Assembly: GCA_036271555.1 (NCBI GenBank)
Contig: DATBAK010000074.1
Span: forward strand, 1 to 36,192
Reading direction: 5' to 3'
Source of the DNA: Acidimicrobiia bacterium
GTDB taxonomy: Bacteria; Actinomycetota; Acidimicrobiia; IMCC26256; PALSA-610
Length of the DNA stretch: 36,192 nucleotides
In this document: one piece after another, positions 32,790-36,192 of the stretch
Layout of the letters: each line of letters begins with the position of its first letter
Numbering within the stretch: position 1 is the first letter of the stretch
Notes under the pieces: model-generated
The model's database searches: none
Seen by the model: only the letters and a program-made list of their open reading frames with translations
What the model was told of the DNA's origin: nothing
Made by a program: the position numbers and the translations under genes

Positions 32790-32820
32790 CGCGCCGACGA
32801 CTGCGGCGTCCGAACGCGAC

Positions 32821-32846
32821 GCGGCCCCCGCCGAAGCGGAGGCCGC
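32821..32846 (-). terminator. Stem-loop with UUCG tetraloop between convergent genes
   Basis: On minus, GCGGCC and GGCCGC pair, then a single mismatch, then CCGC and GCGG around a TTCG loop. It is 25 bp past the stop of the small secreted protein gene and also lies past the NERD2 stop, so it could stop both transcripts. No T-tract is present. Confidence 0.55.
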
Positions 32847-32870
32847 GAACGTTGATGGGAGCGAGCTCGC

Positions 32871-33290
32871 TCAGCTGATCTTGAGGGTGAGCACGTTCGT
32901 CGAGCCCTTCAGGCCCAGGTCACCCGTGGCCTTGCCGGTGCCGTAGACGCACACGCCGAGCTCGAAGTTCGGCTTGATCACCGCGAACTTCTGCTTGCCG
33001 TTCAGGATCGTGACCGACTTCTTCGTCGGGTTCGTGATCGTGAAGCTCACGAGCTTCTTCGTGCACTTCGGCTGGGTCGTCGCCGCCGACCAGTGCACCT
33101 TCAGGGTCGCGGGCTTGAACGCGGCGGTGGCGCCCGCGCCCTTGATGTTCGAGTTCGGCACGGCCGCGGCCGTGACCGTCGTCGTGCTCATGCGCACCGA
33201 ATGCGACGCACCCGCGGGCGCGGCGAGACCCATGAACACCGACGCGACCGCGATCGCTACTGCACTGAAGACCTTTGCGGACTTGGCCAT
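32871..33290 (-). CDS. Small secreted protein, unknown function
   Basis: The protein is 139 residues. It has a clear signal peptide, MAKSAKVFSAVAIAVASVFM to LAAPAGA (about residues 1-27), and a mature part rich in Thr, Lys and Val with two cysteines (QPKCTKKL and LGVCVYG) that could form a disulfide. The pattern VHWSAATTQPKCTKKLVSFT looks like a small beta-sandwich; I do not recognise a family. ATG 33290 has GGAGGGG three bases upstream; a longer in-frame reading to 33416 lacks a ribosome-binding site. The gap 33291-33379 to the next gene holds nothing I recognise. Confidence 0.8.
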   Translation of the reverse strand: MAKSAKVFSAVAIAVASVFMGLAAPAGASHSVRMSTTTVTAAAVPNSNIKGAGATAAFKPATLKVHWSAATTQPKCTKKLVSFTITNPTKKSVTILNGKQKFAVIKPNFELGVCVYGTGKATGDLGLKGSTNVLTLKIS

Positions 33291-33379
33291 ATCCCCTCCG
33301 TGATCGGACTCCCGGTTGGGGCGCGACCCTAAGGTTCCGGACGCCCGCGCGACAAGCCTTCGGAGCCTTTGGAACGAGC

Positions 33380-34165
33380 TCACGCGTCGCTCGCGCGTTG
33401 CTCCACTTCGAGCCACAGCGGCATGCCGAGCGGACGTGCGGCCTCCTCGACCAGGTGGGCGACGAGCCCCGCGGTGCGGGCCACGAGCACGACGCCGCGC
33501 ACCGCGATCGGCGGCACACCGATGTCGACGAGCGCGGCGCCCGCCGCGCCCGCGCCGTTCACGGGCAGGTGGCGGCCGCTCTGCGCCTCGTGCGCGGCGG
33601 CGACGTGACGCAGCAGTCGCAGGTGCGGGCCGAGCAGATCCTCCGCCGCCGCGAGCTCGTAGAGCCGCGGCGTACGCGGGTCGTCGTCCTTGTGAACCGG
33701 ATGTCCCAGACCCGGCACCTTCAGACCCGCGGCCCGGCGGCGCGCGACCGCGTCGTCGGCGAGCGCGCGCAGCGCCTCGTCCTCGACGTCGTGCAGGCCT
33801 GCGAGCGTGTCGGCGAGGAACTGCGCGGTGTCGCCGGTCGGCCCCAGGAACACGCTGCCCGCACCGAGCAACCCGGCTGCGACCGCGCCCTGGATCGCCT
33901 CGGGCGCGCCCGTGTACGTGAGCCGCGCCGCGAGCGCGCTCGGCGTGAGCCCGTGGTCGGCGAGCGACACGAGCACCGCGTCGAGGATGCGGCGCTCACC
34001 CGGCGTCGGCTCGCGCCGCGTCACGAGCAGGTAGGTCAACTCGGTGAGGGTGAGTCGACCCATCACCTCGCTCGGCAGGTCGCGACCCGCGACGGTGATC
34101 GCATCGCGGGTCGCGCCACCGATCCACGTGCGCGCCCAGTCGTGCCCCTCGGCGTCGTTGGGCAC
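33380..34165 (-). CDS. Citryl-CoA lyase / citrate-synthase-family protein
   Basis: The protein is 261 residues, shorter than full citrate synthase (about 370-430), matching the short citryl-CoA-lyase-like branch. Motifs are GRDLPSEVMGRLTLTELTYLL, the GLGHPVHKDDDPRTPRL stretch equivalent to the GHRVYKxxDPR active-site segment, and the C-terminal GMPLWLEVEQ. It would cleave or form a CoA-linked C-C bond in a citrate-like compound; the natural substrate is not known. The GTG start overlaps the stop of the lipoprotein gene by one base (TAGTG), so translation is coupled. Confidence 0.82.
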   Translation of the reverse strand: MPNDAEGHDWARTWIGGATRDAITVAGRDLPSEVMGRLTLTELTYLLVTRREPTPGERRILDAVLVSLADHGLTPSALAARLTYTGAPEAIQGAVAAGLLGAGSVFLGPTGDTAQFLADTLAGLHDVEDEALRALADDAVARRRAAGLKVPGLGHPVHKDDDPRTPRLYELAAAEDLLGPHLRLLRHVAAAHEAQSGRHLPVNGAGAAGAALVDIGVPPIAVRGVVLVARTAGLVAHLVEEAARPLGMPLWLEVEQRASDA

Positions 34166-34860
34166 TACGACTTCTCGAGCCGCGCGCCCACCTTGTCGGC
34201 GAGCGAACGCTCCAGCGTCGAGTCGAACGGAGTGTTGAGGTTCACGAACCCGAGCGTCAGCTCGGCGCGGTTCGCGCCGTAGGCGATGATGTCGTCGTAC
34301 ACGTTCACGGTCGGTGCACCGTTGGGCGTGATCGGCACCGACAGCCGGAAGCCCTCGGTCACGTCCCCGTGCTTCGGTGCGTCGAAGCGCGTGATCGTCA
34401 TCGCACCGACCTGCACTCCGGGGGAGCTCTGCTCGAGCGACTGCTTCAGCTCCGGCGCGAGGATTTGCTGGATGCACGTCTCGTACTTCGAGCCGCGCAG
34501 CGCGTCGACGTCCTGCTGGAACAGATCGTCGGTCTTCGCGAACACGGCTTCGGACGAGATCTCGGCGTCGCCCTTGTCGAAGTCGTCGCCGTTCACGTCG
34601 GCGCTGTGGTCGGTGTCGGTCGACGAGCCGACGCACTGCGACATCTTCTGGTTCGTCGACTTGTCCTGCGCGTCCTCCGTGTCGGCGGATCCCGACCAGC
34701 CCGACGGGAGGTCGGCCTGCGCGACGATCAACTTCTGCGCGGCGGCGCGGTCCTTCGTGGGGTTCGCCTTCGCGCCCTTCGAACCGCTGCTGCCGCATGC
34801 GGCGACGAGCACCACACACGCGATCGCGACGATCGCCGTCCCCACTCGCTCGCCTTGCAT
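34165..34860 (-). CDS. Lipoprotein, unknown function
   Basis: The protein is 231 residues from ATG 34860, with GGAGG 9 nt upstream; a GTG two codons earlier (34866) overlaps the ligase stop and is also possible. A type II signal peptide has lipobox LVAAC with Cys22. The mature part has a Ser/Gly/Lys spacer and then a beta-rich domain (VFAKTDDLFQQDVDALRG, MTITRFDAPKHGDVTEGFRL, NVYDDIIAYGANRAELTLGF). This resembles small actinobacterial lipoproteins of unknown role. It sits tightly between ligase and citryl-CoA lyase genes, which is odd for a lipoprotein. Confidence 0.82.
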   Translation of the reverse strand: MQGERVGTAIVAIACVVLVAACGSSGSKGAKANPTKDRAAAQKLIVAQADLPSGWSGSADTEDAQDKSTNQKMSQCVGSSTDTDHSADVNGDDFDKGDAEISSEAVFAKTDDLFQQDVDALRGSKYETCIQQILAPELKQSLEQSSPGVQVGAMTITRFDAPKHGDVTEGFRLSVPITPNGAPTVNVYDDIIAYGANRAELTLGFVNLNTPFDSTLERSLADKVGARLEKS

Positions 34861-34862
34861 GG

Positions 34863-36192
34863 TCACGAACCTCCACCTTTCGACGACGATGCTTCGAAAT
34901 CCACTTCGGCACTTGTGCGGTCACGCGACAGCAGATGCTTCGCCAGGCGATCGGTCGCCGTGTGCGGCAGCTCGTCGACGACCTCGATGTAACGCGGGAC
35001 CTTGAACCGCGCGAGCTGCTCCGACGCGAGCCGGTGCAGCGCGTGCTCGTCGACGGTCGCGCCCGGCGCGGCGACGACGAAGGCCTTCACGTCTTCTTCC
35101 GACAGGTCGGAGGGCACGCCGATCACGGCCGCTTCCGCGACGGCGGGATGACGTTGCAGGGCCGCCTCGACCTCGGCGGGTGCGAGGTTCTCGCCCCGCC
35201 GCCGGATGACTTCCTTCTTGCGCCCGACGAACGTGTAGACGTCGCCGCCGTCGACGCGCACGAGATCGCCGGTGCGCAGCCACCCGTCCACCTTCACTGC
35301 GGCAGTCTCGTCCGGCATCTCGTAGTAGCCGCGCATGATCGCGGGATTGCGGAGCTCGAGCTCGCCAACGCCTTCGACCGCGACGTCGCGGCCGTCGTCG
35401 TCGCGCACGCGCGCGTCGTTGACGTGACCGAGCACCGGATGCTGGCGCGGCGACCCGAGCGCGCCGTACGGCCGTTGATCGTGCAGCCACACGAGGCCGT
35501 AGGGCGTCTCCGACATCGCGTAGCCGCACGTGACCTCGAACCCGAAGCGCCGTTCGATCTCGAGATGACGTTCGCGATCGGGCGACGGGCCCGTGTAACA
35601 GAGGCGGATCGGGTTGTCGGCGTCGTCGGCGCGCGGCGGTTGGCGCACGAGGATCTCGAGCATGGCACCGATGCTGTTGAACTCGGTCGCGCCGAAGCGG
35701 CGGGCGTCGTCGAGAAAGGTGCTCGCGGAGAATCCGGGGAGCAGCGCGAGACTCGCCCGCGCGCCGATCGATCCGAGCGTGGAATACGCGGGCGCGTTGA
35801 TGTGGAACAACGGCAGCGACGTCATCAACCGGTCGTCGCTCGTGATCCGCATCCAGAACGGGAAGCCCTCCCCCGCCCACACGTACGCGCGGTGCGTCTG
35901 CATCACGAGCTTCGAGCGGCCCGTCGTGCCCGAGGTGGGGATCATCACCGCGACGTCGGTCTCGTCGACGTCGGCCGGGCCCCGCCCGTCGGGCTCGGTG
36001 GCGTAGAGATCGGCGAGATCGGCGACGGGCGCATCGGAGCCGGCCTCGCGCATCGCCTCACCGACCACGGGCATGAGATCCGCGTCGCTCACGAGCAGCG
36101 CAGGCGCCACCTGCTGCACGAAGCCGGCGATCTCCCCGGCCGAGCTCTTCGGGTTGAGCGGCACCTGGATCGCACCCACCTCCATGAGCGCG
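34863..36192 (-). CDS. AMP-dependent acyl-CoA ligase (N-terminus beyond window)
   Basis: The protein is partial, about 443 residues, with the N-terminus missing at the right edge; the frame is still open at 36192. The ANL superfamily motifs are A3 MIPTSGTTGRSKLV, GYAMSETPYGL, WLRTGDLVRVDGG, and RRRGENLAPAEVEAAL. The sequence resembles crotonobetaine/carnitine- and long-chain acyl-CoA ligases of actinobacteria. The A10 motif reads ELPHTATDRLAKHLL, with Arg at the position of the usual catalytic Lys but a Lys three residues later. It activates a carboxylic acid to its CoA thioester. It heads an operon with the lipoprotein and citryl-CoA-lyase-like gene. Confidence 0.9.
   Translation of the reverse strand, partial: ALMEVGAIQVPLNPKSSAGEIAGFVQQVAPALLVSDADLMPVVGEAMREAGSDAPVADLADLYATEPDGRGPADVDETDVAVMIPTSGTTGRSKLVMQTHRAYVWAGEGFPFWMRITSDDRLMTSLPLFHINAPAYSTLGSIGARASLALLPGFSASTFLDDARRFGATEFNSIGAMLEILVRQPPRADDADNPIRLCYTGPSPDRERHLEIERRFGFEVTCGYAMSETPYGLVWLHDQRPYGALGSPRQHPVLGHVNDARVRDDDGRDVAVEGVGELELRNPAIMRGYYEMPDETAAVKVDGWLRTGDLVRVDGGDVYTFVGRKKEVIRRRGENLAPAEVEAALQRHPAVAEAAVIGVPSDLSEEDVKAFVVAAPGATVDEHALHRLASEQLARFKVPRYIEVVDELPHTATDRLAKHLLSRDRTSAEVDFEASSSKGGGS

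Overview
The window is GC-rich, densely coded actinobacterial DNA. The gene content (F420/deazaflavin-type reductase, TIGR03086 mycothiol-associated protein, several acyl-CoA enzymes, secreted GYW-repeat proteins) fits an uncultured Actinomycetota, perhaps of the class Acidimicrobiia; that taxonomic step is inference. I see no rRNA, tRNA, CRISPR array, integrase or transposase.

Layout. 1-4697 (minus): one very long secreted protein, a six-unit GYW repeat domain followed by about 12 Ig-like repeats, cut by the left edge. 4912-6714: two divergent paralogous SARP/BTAD regulators. 6768-10473: acyl-CoA dehydrogenase, nitroreductase, APH-type phosphotransferase and EthD protein, a set that suggests acyl-CoA or hydroxyacyl-CoA catabolism. 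10583-12544: a secreted beta-helix protein with the same six-unit GYW domain at its C-terminus. 12641-16199 (minus): a compact operon of two carboxymuconolactone-decarboxylase-like proteins, a membrane-anchored molybdopterin oxidoreductase and an SDR. 16229-16650: the decayed tail of an HNH endonuclease. 16802-20994 (plus): sulfatase, SCP2-like/PhyH fusion dioxygenase and TIGR03086 protein. 21094-23685 (minus): P450, deazaflavin-dependent reductase and DMT transporter, with overlapping or closely spaced genes. 23805-32789 (plus): AddB-like and AddA-like helicase-nuclease subunits, an alpha/beta hydrolase and two tandem NERD-domain proteins, the second with its catalytic residues replaced. 32871-36192 (minus): small secreted protein, citryl-CoA-lyase-like protein, lipoprotein and an acyl-CoA ligase cut by the right edge.

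The least explained signal is a family of dispersed repeats (nine copies found by eye, A to I). Each has one sharp end starting GGTCGC, and that end lies against a stop or start codon. Copies A and B are 83-bp inverted copies that bracket the acyl-CoA dehydrogenase gene and carry a perfect 10-bp hairpin that the other copies lack. Other points of interest are the active/degenerate NERD pair beside AddAB, the six-unit GYW domain attached to two unrelated partners, a 43-bp inverted repeat between the P450 and addB promoters, and the SCP2-PhyH fusion.

All starts were chosen by eye from ribosome-binding sites, domain boundaries and overlaps. No database search was run.
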